In this document: positions 48,558-61,000 of the stretch, in pieces
How the letters are laid out: the number at the start of each line of letters is the position of its first letter
How positions within the stretch are numbered: position 1 is the stretch's first letter
Assembly: GCF_900698925.1 (NCBI RefSeq)
Contig: NZ_LR217713.1
Coordinates: 620,001-684,000 of the forward strand
Reading direction: 5' to 3'
Length of the DNA stretch: 64,000 nt
Origin: Erwinia_E haradaeae_I
GTDB lineage: Bacteria; Pseudomonadota; Gammaproteobacteria; Enterobacterales; Enterobacteriaceae
The notes under the pieces: generated by a model
Seen by the model: only the letters and a program-made list of their open reading frames with translations
Told to the model about the DNA's origin: nothing
Database searches by the model: none
Translations under genes and position numbers: made by a program

Positions 48558-49179
48558 TTTCTCTCCATAGAAACTATCGCCCGCTGACTTTAGATATACA
48601 CATTCATATAAAAAAAGTTTGTATGGTATTTATAATACAGAACCTATTTTATATAAACACCCCTTAATTCTCTTTTTATTAGAATACACAAGGACCAACA
48701 TAACAAAGACTCTCAATACATAAGAAATAGCCTATGATTTAAAATAATTATCTTCATTCTTATTCATATAGAACATCAACGAAAAGAGCTGTTTTAAAAA
48801 AGCGATATATTAAATTTTAATTGCTTAAAAAGCATATATTTATTTAAATATATTATAAAATAAAACTGTATAATAATATTATACATGCTAATTAATCTTA
48901 GAATCGCATTAATCTAACCCAGTATTTTGCACTACAACCGCTTAAAAAAATGATTGAATTGCATTTAATACTCAACGCGTTCTTCATAAAATAAGATTAA
49001 ATTATAGATTTATACTACATAGATCTATATCTAAAATCAGAAATATATCATGCATTATAACGTTATCTATCAAGAATAGATATTCTTATAATATTACTAG
49101 TCATACATAAATAATCAAAGTTTTATCTATTTTTAATAGTAAATACAAAATATATTAAATTATAGGTCAAAGTAACATT
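48558..49179. other. Noncoding gap between divergent tgt and ydiK
   Basis: 622 bp, AT-rich, no gene and no clear relic of queA. It should hold promoters for both flanking genes. No strong inverted repeats seen. Confidence 0.5.
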
Positions 49180-50253
49180 ATGCACATGGAAAAAATAAAA
49201 AGTAATTCTGATTGGCATAAAACCATACTTTCACTGCTATGTTTTTTCCTAATGATTACCACTTGTTTATGGATACTTAAACCCTTTTTAGTGGGATTTA
49301 CCTGGGCTAGTATAATCGTAATTGCAACCTGGCCTTTTATGCTGAAAACTCAACACGTTCTATATGGAAGAAGATCGCTAGCAGTTATTACAATGGTATT
49401 TGTTTTAATTTTAATTTTTATAATTCCTCTTGTTCTCTTGATTAACAGTTTAGTTGAAAATGGTGGCATAATCATTGATTGGATCAGAAGTAAACATATA
49501 CAATTTCCTGAGTTATCATATCTACAAGATTACCCGTTAATAGGAAAAAAACTTTACATAATATATCACTATTTAATTGATGGTAGTTCAGCCATTCTTG
49601 TTAATCAAATACAACCATATATTGGTCGCACTACTAGCTTTTTCTTTACTCAAGCTGGTCATATCGGTCAATTTATGATAGATCTAGGCATGATGCTCCT
49701 CTTTAGTATTCCACTATATTGGCATGGAGAAGAAGTGAGTCATCGAATACATCATTTAATTGTTAGATTATCTTATTGCCGTGGTGATAAATCTGTTATT
49801 TTTGTGGTACAAGCTATTCGAGCCGTAGCTCTTGGCGTAGTAGTGACTGCATTGGTGCAAGGAATACTTGGGGGTATTGGGTTAAGTATATCTGGAATCC
49901 CCTTTTCATCAATGCTAACTATTTTTATGATCCTATCATGTCTAGTACAATTAGGCCCGCTAATTATCTTAGTACCAGCAGTTATCTGGCTCTATTGGAT
50001 CAATAATACAACAGGAGGTACGATTTTATTAATTTGGAGCTGTTTAGTAGGAGTTATAGATAATATCCTAAGACCTCTTTTAATTAGAAAAAGAGCAGAT
50101 CTTCCGATAACTCTTATTTTTTTTGGTATAATTGGAGGTGTATTAGCTTTTGGAATTATTGGATTATTTATTGGACCAGTAGTTTTAGCAATCTCGTATC
50201 GAGTAATATGTTCCTGGATTGAGGAAACCCCTTCTCCTCCACATCACAGATAA
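49180..50253 (+). CDS. ydiK: AI-2E family membrane transporter YdiK
   Basis: Putative inner-membrane permease of the AI-2E transporter superfamily; its substrate in E. coli is unknown. It has 357 residues against 370, with about eight membrane helices and the family segments WASIIVIATWPFML, GRRSLAVI, AIRAVALGVVVTALVQGILGGIGL and GLFIGPVVLA. The charged C-terminal tail of E. coli YdiK is missing. The start could be this ATG or one two codons in. It stands alone, with gaps on both sides. Confidence 0.9.
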   Translation: MHMEKIKSNSDWHKTILSLLCFFLMITTCLWILKPFLVGFTWASIIVIATWPFMLKTQHVLYGRRSLAVITMVFVLILIFIIPLVLLINSLVENGGIIIDWIRSKHIQFPELSYLQDYPLIGKKLYIIYHYLIDGSSAILVNQIQPYIGRTTSFFFTQAGHIGQFMIDLGMMLLFSIPLYWHGEEVSHRIHHLIVRLSYCRGDKSVIFVVQAIRAVALGVVVTALVQGILGGIGLSISGIPFSSMLTIFMILSCLVQLGPLIILVPAVIWLYWINNTTGGTILLIWSCLVGVIDNILRPLLIRKRADLPITLIFFGIIGGVLAFGIIGLFIGPVVLAISYRVICSWIEETPSPPHHR

Positions 50254-51239
50254 TTAATAATCATATTATATGTCTTAGACATTGATAATGAATCAATATA
50301 TTAAAAATCATATGTTATATGAAATTTTAATTTTTAGTTAAATTCTCTCTCTATCTATGATAATTTTTATTATCCATTTAGATCATTCAATATATCAAGT
50401 CAGGAACTGACTTTATAGAAATAATAAAATTTAATGGAAAAAAACATGTAAATCACCTCAGGCCATTAATTTAATATAGGAAAAGAAAAATAAAAATTTG
50501 TTAAAATAAAGAAAAATTGTCAATGATATCTCTAGGTATAATCCAACATGACAATTCAATAGTCACATTTTTAGATTATAATAATTTTTAAAATTTTATT
50601 TAACAGATATGAAATCATTAAATAGTATATTACATATACCTATCTTTAGATTTTTCTCATAGAAAAAATAAAAAATTAGAATTAATATATATAAAATTAT
50701 TCAATCAATAATCCTGATATTATATTTGGCATAAGAGGTGTTGTAATTTTCTGAGACTAGAATAAAATACTGACTAATTTTAGAAAACACTATTTATGTA
50801 ATCAAAATACAAACCTAGATAACCCTAATATAAATAAACTATGCATTCTATAATATATTTATGTGAAATAATATTTTATATATTAGTATACAGTGAAATA
50901 AAAACTAAAAATTCCTAATTAGGACTTAGGAAATAAATTTATATAAACATAGTTTATAATAATTTCTAGCATTTATTATATGACTCAGTCATGCTACATT
51001 CATTCTAGTTTTAGCTAGAATCAATAGTAAATAATGAATTAAATATCAACACTAATATGGAAATATTGTATATAGTTAAATTAACTCACGAATAAATCTT
51101 AACCCCTTACCTAAGGTTCAATATCAATAATTTTTCTTAAATAAACCAGTCTTACATTAATAAGAATTCCCATGTAACATATATTTTATTAATTACTCTT
51201 ATACTTAGCTCATCTCAATTCACATTAAAGTTAAAATAC

Positions 51240-51297
51240 TTTTCTTGTAGAAAAATTTTTTAATATTATTTTCTTGTAGAAAAATTTTTTAATATTA
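51240..51297. repeat. 29-bp perfect tandem duplication
   Basis: A 29-base unit beginning TTTTCTTGTAGAAAAATTTT stands at 51240-51268 and again, unchanged, at 51269-51297. Confidence 0.9.
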
Positions 51298-51338
51298 TAA
51301 GTCTATAAATCAATCTAATATTGATGTATATAAGATCT

Positions 51339-51362
51339 GTTATCTTGCGACAGCAAGATAAC
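51339..51362 (-). terminator. Hairpin downstream of pgpB
   Basis: GTTATCTTGC pairs perfectly with GCAAGATAAC around a 4-nt loop, 48 nt past the pgpB stop. The 10-bp stem is richer in GC than its surroundings. No T-run follows on the minus strand. Confidence 0.5.
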
Positions 51363-51409
51363 ATCAATAAAATATACAAATAAAATAAAATAATACTAGT
51401 AATTTATAA

Positions 51410-52147
51410 TTAACACTTTCTACGTACACTGGTAGTTTGTATAAAATTCAGTCTTTCTAATAATATTGTAACCAATACTGCCAATATCCAGCTAAAAATA
51501 ATCGCAACCATAAGATCGACGGACCAGTGCATTCCGAAAATCAGACGGCTAGCCATAACCGCTAAGGCCCAAACCATAATTATTACTACAGTACAATAAT
51601 AACGTCGTGGCCAAAGAACACCTATGCCAATCAAAGCCCAAGTGGAAGCAAAAAGAGTATGTCCAGAAGGGAAAGCAAAATTATTTGAATGAGACCAATG
51701 CTGAATCAAAAATTTTGGAAATTTTTTTGTATCCAATGAAGATATAAAAACTTTATCTTGCAATGCAAGATCCTTATCTTGCATAACATTGGACACATTT
51801 GCTTGGTAATTGTCTGCAATCCATAATTTATAAGGACGTAATTCCTTTACGTGATTCTTAAGAAATGTCTTTATGCCTTCTCCAATCATTAATGATGAAA
51901 TCAAGATAATAATCAAAACAATAGTCGGTTTAAAAGAAAAACGCAGACAATAAACAAACCAACTACATAAAATAATACTCGTCCATATCACCCATGTATC
52001 ATTTATAGTTGCAGTAATACCATACATCAATACATGACCCCATCCTATATCCATGGGTTGCCATTTCCATCCAGATAATATTACTAATAGAGGCATTAGC
52101 AATAGTATTAAAGAGCCTATTGTGATTCGTTTTAGTATATCTAACAT
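51410..52147 (-). CDS. pgpB: Phosphatidylglycerophosphatase B / undecaprenyl-PP phosphatase
   Basis: PAP2-family membrane phosphatase that dephosphorylates undecaprenyl pyrophosphate and phosphatidylglycerophosphate. It has 245 residues against 254 in E. coli, with six membrane helices. The three phosphatase motifs are present: KNHVKELRP (K-x6-RP), FAFPSGHT (PSGH) and SRLIFGMHWSVD (SR-x5-H-x3-D). It is divergent from ribA, as in E. coli. It would recycle the carrier lipid for the Mur pathway encoded at the left. Confidence 0.94.
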   Translation of the reverse strand: MLDILKRITIGSLILLLMPLLVILSGWKWQPMDIGWGHVLMYGITATINDTWVIWTSIILCSWFVYCLRFSFKPTIVLIIILISSLMIGEGIKTFLKNHVKELRPYKLWIADNYQANVSNVMQDKDLALQDKVFISSLDTKKFPKFLIQHWSHSNNFAFPSGHTLFASTWALIGIGVLWPRRYYCTVVIIMVWALAVMASRLIFGMHWSVDLMVAIIFSWILAVLVTILLERLNFIQTTSVRRKC

Positions 52148-53348
52148 GTTGATGATATCCTTATAAGGACATTTAAATATTGAAATTAATCGCTAAGAGT
52201 CCCACTCATGACTTAAACAATATTGCACTTTAAAAATAATTAATATACAATATCATATTATTTTATATTTTCTACAAAGAAAATCAATACTTCATTTCTC
52301 ATAGAACAAAAATAAAATAACATAAGTATCATAAAAATAATCTAGTAAAAACAGACTAGTCAAGCATAAAAAATATGATCATGAATCAGAATATTTCTGT
52401 GCATATTTATATAAATCTCGAGTTGTTTAAGAAACATAAGAGAAAATCTAATTCTTATCTTAATTAAAATAAGCATTATTTCATAATTAAGTATAATATC
52501 GTTATATTAATATGGGCACTTCTATTTTCATGGCACTTCTATCTTTTCCTCTAAAAGAGATTAAATAATACTAAAATACTCAAGATACTCAAAACCTAAA
52601 TATATTTTCTTATGTTTAAAATAATATCCAAAACTGCTTGATAACATTGTATCGTCTAGTAGAGATACCAGACAAATAAAATTAAGAAAATTATATGAAA
52701 TCCTCACATAACACCATAAAAATCAAACTATAGATTTTAATTCATACTATTTGATCACTTAAAACCTAAGCACAATACAAACGAAATAATATAGTCACCA
52801 TACATCAATGCTATATAAAACATAGCACAAAAAAATTAAATTCATTTAAGAAAAAACAGGCTATATCTCAAAAAATGGAGAATCATAATACAAAACATTT
52901 ACAGAGTCTTATAAAAAACTTTTATTAAAAAAAAGGATTATAACTCGTTAATTAATCAAAATTCATAGAAATTAAACTATTCATAATCATAATACATATT
53001 ATTATAATATCAATACATGTCTGTGGTTGATTAGTCGATTGACTGAAAAACCATGAAAAATAATAAACTATCTATTGTACATAAAAATAAATAACCACTA
53101 AAAATTAACAACTATTAAAACTCAGAACTTAAGATCTACAGCTATTTTAATATTCTTAGTTCAAATTATCCCAATGATGGGTAATCATTCTTATTGACAT
53201 TCTCACTTACCACCTAAATGGTGTTTTCGCAGGCTAAACAATATCTATGTTGTACTACAGGATTTTCTACATTAGACCAATAATACATACCCACAAGTCT
53301 CATCTATTCAGTAAATCCACGTAACATCTAGATTTTATGGGGATTAAT
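52148..53348. other. Noncoding gap between divergent pgpB and ribA
   Basis: 1.2 kb, far wider than the same junction in E. coli, with no gene. The stretch at 53160-53330 is a little less AT-rich and contains TTGACA at 53195, but no good -10 at the right distance. No FMN riboswitch fold is seen. Confidence 0.5.
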
Positions 53349-53939
53349 ATGAAACTTAAACGAGTAGCAGAAGCTGATTTACCTACTCCCTTCGGACATT
53401 GCCGAATAGTTGGTTTTGAGGAGCTAGATACACAAAGAGATCATGTCTCTTTAATATTTGGTGATATTTCTAAGAATAAACCTATTCTGGCCCGTGTACA
53501 CTCAGAATGCCTAACCGGAGATGCACTATTTAGTTTACGCTGTGACTGTGGTTTTCAACTGGAAGAAGCAATAATACAAATTGCTACACAAAATTCTGGC
53601 ATCCTTATTTACCATCGACAAGAAGGGAGAAACATTGGACTGATAAATAAAATACGCGCTTATGCACTACAAGATCTGGGATGTGATACAGTTGAGGCTA
53701 ATCACAAATTAGGATTCAAAGCAGATCAGCGTGACTTCAGTATCTGTGCAGATATGTTTAAACTACTTGGTGTTAATGAAGTTCGATTATTAACTAACAA
53801 TCCCGAAAAAGTCAAAATGCTGAAAGAAGAGGGTATCAATATTATTGAGCGTGTACCTCTAATCGTAGGACGAAATCCTAATAACACAAAGTATTTAGAT
53901 ACTAAAGCTAAAAAACTAGGACATCTCTTTTCGCAATAA
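53349..53939 (+). CDS. ribA: GTP cyclohydrolase II
   Basis: First step of riboflavin synthesis from GTP. The ATG at 53349 (MKLKRVAEADLPTP) gives 196 residues, the E. coli length, with GGGG 6 nt upstream as ribosome site; that site lies within the earlier in-frame ATG's codons at 53337. The zinc ligands are in HSECLTGDALFSLRCDCG, followed by the GTP-binding YHRQEGRNIGL and LTNNPEKV. Other rib genes are not in the window. Confidence 0.96.
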   Translation: MKLKRVAEADLPTPFGHCRIVGFEELDTQRDHVSLIFGDISKNKPILARVHSECLTGDALFSLRCDCGFQLEEAIIQIATQNSGILIYHRQEGRNIGLINKIRAYALQDLGCDTVEANHKLGFKADQRDFSICADMFKLLGVNEVRLLTNNPEKVKMLKEEGINIIERVPLIVGRNPNNTKYLDTKAKKLGHLFSQ

Positions 53940-55719
53940 ATTCACTATACTGATTATTTGTACAATAATAAAAAACTGAAATTATAATTTAATGAAATAA
54001 TATAAATTATCTCTAATACCTTAAATACACATATGCTTAATATCAGTAAATAATAACTACACCCTATCTTTTTCAGTATTGAAAAACCTACTTAATCTAT
54101 TATAAATTCATTTATCTCTAGTTATCTAATAAATTAAAATAAAAGGTTCTATTGATTAACTTTCAATACAATATGTAATAATAACATATTACATGACACA
54201 AGCATCTTATTAATAAATCAGAGAATATCTTATAGCTTATAAAGCCATCTATAGTCATAGGCTAATAGAAATTACACTCAAAAAAATAATATAATAAAAT
54301 ATTATATGATATTTTACCACTCTACGAAGATAACTCATTTTATACTTTTATATAGGAGTTAATCTCTTAGAAACTTCATATTGCATATAAAATTAATGGT
54401 TATATATGGTATATAATCATTAATTTTATAGTTATTTTTTTAAAAGAAACATAATTTAGAACAGTTTATCTCTAAAGAAAATTTTTTTATTAAATATTGT
54501 ATTATATATATTATGTTTTTTAAATCAAATTAAAAAATTATTGATTCATAAATATGTATTTATATACAGACAAACACATAACAGACCTGTTAACAAACAT
54601 TATAAATATTCTACAAATAAACAAGATTACTTAAAAAGTAAAAACCATTATATTTGATAATTCTATTATCACATGTTATATAAGTCTAGTTAAATCAAAA
54701 ATAATAAAATCAAGAATATACTAATCTTTATCCATGCAATAGATCCTAATCTATATACTAAAGAATATACAATTAGACTTGTATGTATATGCTTAAACTC
54801 ATAAAACTTTTATCCTTTGAAACAGATTATTCAAAACTTTATAAATCTCTATAAACTTAAAATTTAAATAATATTTACAACAAATTACAGAGTCACTTCT
54901 TCATAGTATATCCTTCAATACAAACACCTTACAAATATAATAGAATATTTAATCTAATTATTTTTAATCATGCATAAATATTTCATAAATCCAATACATT
55001 AAAATCCAATATAATACGATAAACAGATAATCAAAAAACTATGTAATCTATTTTCTACAATAAATATTGTATCATTATACTTTCCAAATCAATAAAACAT
55101 CCATCCTATGGCTATAATCTATCGTTTTATCATACATATAACAATACTGCTGTAATATCAAAAAACCAAACATATCAGATTTAATTGTCACCATCATGAA
55201 TACTACTAATCAATAAATACAATTAACTAATTTTATAGTGCAAGAAGTCTTTCCTTTTAATCTATAAATCTAGGAACCTTGATCATATTAAAAAATCACA
55301 CACCACTATAGAAAAATCTCATTACATTATCCACAAGAGACATATTATCATATGATAAAACTTTGAATATATATTTATATATAAACTTATTCGAACTCTA
55401 GGATATGATTTTTAATATCATAATCACTGTATCTCTGTACATCGATATCTAAAAAATAAGATCATAACATCACTAAATAAGAAAAGCAGGTGTAATTATC
55501 TTTGAATTAGAATTAAAACTCAATAGTGACTATATCTCTTACTATAATTCTTTCAATCACCAAAATTACGCTAATGATTAAATTTTAATTGAATATAAAA
55601 AGAATAATTAGTCAACAAATAAAACAGAGAGAAAAAATTATTTTTATACAATATAACAAAATCATAAGAAAAAATAAAAACACTCTAGATCTAGATTAGA
55701 AAAGAGATGCATATATATA
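53940..55719. other. Noncoding gap, ribA to mrcB
   Basis: 1.8 kb, among the most AT-rich parts of the window, with no open frame or protein relic seen. The one striking element is the long inverted repeat at 54386-54430. Confidence 0.5.
54386..54430 (+). repeat. 21-bp near-perfect inverted repeat, 3-nt loop, T-run after
   Basis: Arms at 54386-54406 and 54410-54430 pair along 21 bases with a single G-T wobble, separated by TGG. On the + strand GTTATTTTTTT follows directly, so it could act as an intrinsic terminator, although the nearest + gene, ribA, ends about 450 bp upstream. Confidence 0.75.
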
Positions 55720-58056
55720 ATGAAAAATACAAAAATTATGCTCAATATACATAAAAAAAATAGATGGATTAAATTAATAATCAATAGTTTTTGTATCATT
55801 CTTATAGTCATAACTATATACGGATATTGGCTTGATAGCCAAATTCGCACTCGAATTGATGGCAAGGTATGGCAACTACCAGCCGCAGTCTATGGTCGAG
55901 TAATCACTCTTGAACCACATTCTTTCTACTCTAAAAAAGAAATTATCAAACTCTTAAGAGGAGCTCAGTATCGCCAAGTGACAAACATTATGTCTTCTGG
56001 TGAGTTTTCCATCAAAGATAAAAACATTGAAATAATACGTCGCACGTTTAACTTCCCCGACAAAAAAGAACTGCAAATACATGCGATTCTGACTTTTAAA
56101 AATAATTACTTAGATGAAATTAAAAATTTTGAAAATGGACGCAACTTTGAATTTTTACGTTTAGATCCACGTTTAATTACTTTACTACAATCACCCAACG
56201 GTGAACAGCGCTTATTTGTAGAGCGAAAAAATTTTCCAAATCTTCTAGTAAATGCATTGCTCACAACTGAAGATCGTGGCTTCTATCAACACTGTGGAGT
56301 TAATATCAGATCAATTGGTCGCGCCTTATTTATAAATCTTATGGCCGGTCATGCAGTACAGGGAGGAAGCACTCTCACTCAACAACTTGTAAAAAACTTA
56401 TTTCTCACAAATCAACGCTCTCTTTGGCGTAAAATCAACGAAGCTTATATGGCTATTATTTTAGAGGCACGTTATAAAAAAGATCGAATCCTTGAACTAT
56501 ATCTTAATGAAGTCTACTTGGGACAGGCTGGCAATGATCAACTAAGAGGATTCCCAGTAGCAAGTTTATACTATTTTGGCCGTCCGGTAAATGAATTAAG
56601 TCTAGATCAACAAACCTTACTAGTCGGCATGGTTAAAGGAGCTTCGCTTTATAATCCTTGGCGTCATCCGCAGCTCACATTAAAACGTCGAAACTTTCTA
56701 TTACATTTACTAGCACAGAAGAACATCATAAACCAAGATATTTATGAACGATTCATCTCCCGCCCTTTAGGTATTCTACCTAAAGGCGGTGTGGTTACAC
56801 CGCAACCAGCATTTATGCAAATGGTACGCAATGAAATACATGCTAATATAGGAGATAAAATTCAGGATCTATCTGGATTACAAATTTTTACTACGCTCGA
56901 CCCCGTTTCTCAATATGCCGCTGAAAAATCAGTAGAAAAAGAAATAGCTCTACTTCGAAAAAAACAAGGCATACAGGATCTAGAAACTGCAATGATAATT
57001 GTAGACCGATTTAGTGGTGAAGTACGAGCCATGGTTGGAGGATCTGATCCACAATTTGCAGGATATAATCGAGTATTGCAAGCAAGGCGATCCATAGGTT
57101 CACTTGCAAAACCAGCAATCTACTTAACTGCTTTATGCCATCCTAATCTCTATGGACTTAATACATGGATTTCTGATCACCCTTTATCTCTAAAACAAAA
57201 AAATGGAACCATTTGGCAACCAAAAAATGACTCAGGATATTTTAGTGATCGCATTATGCTAATTGATGCCCTAACTAACTCACTCAATGTCCCTGCAGTT
57301 ACTCTTGGAATGCAACTTGGGCTTACATCCATAATAGATACATGGACTCGTCTTGGTGCCCCAATAAACCAATTACAACCTGTCCCATCTATCCTTCTAG
57401 GAGCTTTAAACTTAACACCAATTGAAGTAGCACAAACCTTTCAGACTATTGCCAGCGGTGGCAATCGTGCGCTATTATCATCTCTCCGATCAGTAATTTC
57501 TGCAGAAGGTAACATTCTTTACGAAAGTTTTCCACAATTAAAACAAACGGTACCAAGTCAAGCAGCTTATTTAACATTATATGCAATACAACAAGTAGTC
57601 AATCGTGGTACAGCAGTATCATTAGGCGCTCAATTCCCTCATTCTCAATTAGCAGGAAAAACTGGTACCACTAATAATTTAGTAGACAGCTGGTTTGCAG
57701 GTATCGATGGAAAATCTGTTACAATTACATGGATTGGACGCGATAACAATCAACCTACTCGCTTATACGGTGAAAATGGTGCGATGCGATTATATCAACG
57801 CTATCTTGAATATCATGAACCCATGCCCCTTGAATTACAATTACCACACAATATTCAATTAATGAATATTAATTTTTCCGGTACTTGGATATGTAATAAT
57901 AAAACAGCGTGGCGCATTCTTCCAGTGTGGACTGAAGAAGAAAGACCCCTGTGTCACAAGACAAAAGAAGAAAAAACAAAACACACCACAAGTCACAAAA
58001 AAGTCATCAACTGGTTCAAAAATATATGGAAACAGGTAATAAATATTTCTAAATAA
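55720..58056 (+). CDS. mrcB: Bifunctional penicillin-binding protein 1B
   Basis: Class A PBP that polymerises and cross-links peptidoglycan. It has 778 residues against 844 in E. coli; the shortfall is mainly the charged cytoplasmic N-terminus, so it resembles the E. coli short form, plus the Gln-rich C-terminal tail. One membrane anchor lies at about residues 18-38. The glycosyltransferase motif TTEDRGFYQH has the catalytic Glu near 184 and GGSTLTQQLVKN follows. The transpeptidase motifs are SLAK with Ser near 461, SLN, and KTGT near 647. It is the only class A PBP seen here. Confidence 0.96.
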   Translation: MKNTKIMLNIHKKNRWIKLIINSFCIILIVITIYGYWLDSQIRTRIDGKVWQLPAAVYGRVITLEPHSFYSKKEIIKLLRGAQYRQVTNIMSSGEFSIKDKNIEIIRRTFNFPDKKELQIHAILTFKNNYLDEIKNFENGRNFEFLRLDPRLITLLQSPNGEQRLFVERKNFPNLLVNALLTTEDRGFYQHCGVNIRSIGRALFINLMAGHAVQGGSTLTQQLVKNLFLTNQRSLWRKINEAYMAIILEARYKKDRILELYLNEVYLGQAGNDQLRGFPVASLYYFGRPVNELSLDQQTLLVGMVKGASLYNPWRHPQLTLKRRNFLLHLLAQKNIINQDIYERFISRPLGILPKGGVVTPQPAFMQMVRNEIHANIGDKIQDLSGLQIFTTLDPVSQYAAEKSVEKEIALLRKKQGIQDLETAMIIVDRFSGEVRAMVGGSDPQFAGYNRVLQARRSIGSLAKPAIYLTALCHPNLYGLNTWISDHPLSLKQKNGTIWQPKNDSGYFSDRIMLIDALTNSLNVPAVTLGMQLGLTSIIDTWTRLGAPINQLQPVPSILLGALNLTPIEVAQTFQTIASGGNRALLSSLRSVISAEGNILYESFPQLKQTVPSQAAYLTLYAIQQVVNRGTAVSLGAQFPHSQLAGKTGTTNNLVDSWFAGIDGKSVTITWIGRDNNQPTRLYGENGAMRLYQRYLEYHEPMPLELQLPHNIQLMNINFSGTWICNNKTAWRILPVWTEEERPLCHKTKEEKTKHTTSHKKVINWFKNIWKQVINISK

Positions 58057-61000
58057 AAAAAATTATATAATATCGCCAAGAAACTAAAACTCGTACTTTA
58101 TATATATCAGCTAATATTATAATGACGGAACAAATCATCTAGACGAAACTACCATGAATACAAAATGAGATAAATAATAATCTAGATTTAATCTATCACA
58201 GTGTAGAATATTAATAACCATTAACAAGAGTATGGAATACAATAACTCTTTCTTTTATTAATCAATTATTAAAAATACTTTATAATATGACATTCAAAAC
58301 TACTTTACATTAAATTTATATATCTAATAAAAATTTACTGAATAAATAAAACTATTCTCTTGTAATAAAAAAATAAATAATTTATTTAACCATTTAGATC
58401 AAATTTAATAAAAATCTTTAATCATATTCATGTTAAATAATTTTATTAATAAAAATCAATGGTACTTTATTCATACTAATCTTACATACCACAATCATAA
58501 CCAGACACAAACTAATAAAAAATATGTTCTATAAAAAAGAATCTTAATATATCAATACATAATATATTTTAATAAACTAGACTAGATACTCTAACCATAT
58601 TAAAGTATATATTTTTACTATTATTACTCAAATCACATCAATTGATCTTTACAAAATAACCTAAACCATGATTTTAATTTCTTATTAAAATTAATAGTTT
58701 TCATATGAAACATTACATAATAAGAAAGAATCATCTTATCAATATACCGAATAACTTTCAAGAATACACTATCGTCAGTTACTCATATCACTATAATTTA
58801 AAATTATTATGATTTCTTTTATAACAAAGTCTATATAGCTCTAAACTAAACAATATAAAAAAACAATATAAAAAATATAATAAAAAAATAATTTTCTAAA
58901 ATAACATAAATAACTATGAATATAATAATACTATAATTGATAAACTAAGAATTATATGCACACATAATGTAACTTATTCATTAATTTTTTTAAAAAACTA
59001 AAATATCTCTATAGTAAATAATTAAAAAAATTAAAAATGTTATAAATATCTCTCACTATAGATAAGAGATTAAGTAATCAATCAAACCATATATTACATA
59101 TAAAACATCTCTTTAACTTCATAATTAAATACTCCAATCATTAAATGCTCCACCATAGTTATGGTGAAACATTTCAATATAGAACGTAAATAGAAAGACT
59201 CAGCATAGAAATCTAACTATATCATCTATTATCTAAATAATGAATATAAAACATACACGATATAAACCATATCTATACAATAAATACATTATTCCTGCAA
59301 ACATTGACAGAAATGTAGACACTGTTTTCATTTTCTGCATTACTACTATGTCTGTATTTTTTAAGAAAGATCTCATAATATCATTACTAAACTGCTATTG
59401 GTAGAATACCAATCTAATCCGCTCAGCACGCATTTAATTCTTTACCTTTCCTATCTCTGAAAAACATAAATCGCCAATAATTTACATTCTCTCTCAAGAA
59501 CTAAATAATAATATACGTTAAATATAATATTACTGATCTTAATAAAAAATATATCATTAAAAATAATATTTTATTCTATACAAGACGTAATAGACACTCT
59601 TATTTAACTATCTATTCACTAAATAGATAGCATTTAATGTACTAAAAAACCTAATTATATTAATCTAACATTCTTTTTAAGAAAGTATAGATTATATGTT
59701 TTTTAATAAAAACCTCATAAAAAATATGAAAAACCAATCATTTTCAATAATATGAATTATTTTAATGAAAAAATAATTTTACAAATCAATATGTATACGT
59801 AATAGTTTTACAGATCAATCTTTATGAATAAATTTATGATAAATAGATTCTAATAATCAACCATGAGACCTTAATAATCATAAATAATCATCATGCGAAA
59901 AAAGAACCTCTAAACACAATTATAACAGATTGACCATAAATTATACGAATTTTTGAGAAGAGTGGTAGAAAACTAGGTGAGATAACTTTTTTTCATAAAA
60001 AATAATAAAAATATTATCTTTTATTTAGAGAAATACATAAATCATTTATCATATCCGCTCTTATCTTAGAATGATTATTATCTAAAAATTATTATAATTT
60101 ACAAATGCGCTCTCTATAAATAAATCATCTTTTATCAGAGAATAAATTAATAAAATATTAACATTAAGTAAAATCATTATTTATCATAATTAAACTTAAG
60201 TCTCTTGAATAAATTTCAAGACTAACTAACACGACTATATTATGTAATCATTTATTTCTTGAATATAAAATCTAATGTAATCATTTATTTCTTGAATATA
60301 AAATCTATATAATTATTAATATTATATATTCTAATACATAAAAACTATTTTTATATTAAAAATATAAGAAAAATACCATACTACAACTATATGATAAAAT
60401 ATTAAATATATTTAATTCATTCTGAATCACTTATAATTCTATAGCATAGTCTATAGAAAAGAAAATGTCAATTTAAATGCAAAACTTATAAAATATATCT
60501 TTCTTATTTGATTACAAAAAAAATTAATATAATCTTAAAATCTCTTATTAATAATAAAACTTATTTCAGATAATAATATAAAGACTAATATAATATCATA
60601 TTAATATTTTATCCAATTATAATAATATAGTTCTTATTAATAAATAATCAATTTATATTAATATTTTATATTAATATAATGAATTATCAATTCTATATAT
60701 TAGTCAACATAAGACAAACAATATTACTCATAAATTATTTTTTATTTTAATGAAAGATAGTAACAAAAATAAATATATCCAACATTCATTGTTATACTAT
60801 TTATTATAATTATAAGTAGAAATTAATACTATAATCATATCTAATAAGTACACAAAAAAAATTATACTAACACTTACATTCATTTAATTAAATATGTTAA
60901 TTAAAATTAAACAATCCGAGTAATGTTCTTATACCATAACAGTATATAACAATCAATGAGTATAATATGTATAGATTCATATATTGTATAATACATATTT

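Larger units (their letters stand above)
50254..51409. other. Noncoding gap between convergent ydiK and pgpB
   Basis: 1.2 kb without a gene. It holds a 29-bp tandem duplication at 51240-51297, a small ATTCTAG/CTAGAAT hairpin at 51002-51021, and the pgpB-proximal hairpin at 51339-51362. Confidence 0.5.

Noticed and set aside
52148..53348. Possible FMN riboswitch or promoter before ribA
   Set aside because: No conserved RFN-element segments; a TTGACA at 53195 lacks a matching -10 at 16-18 bp.
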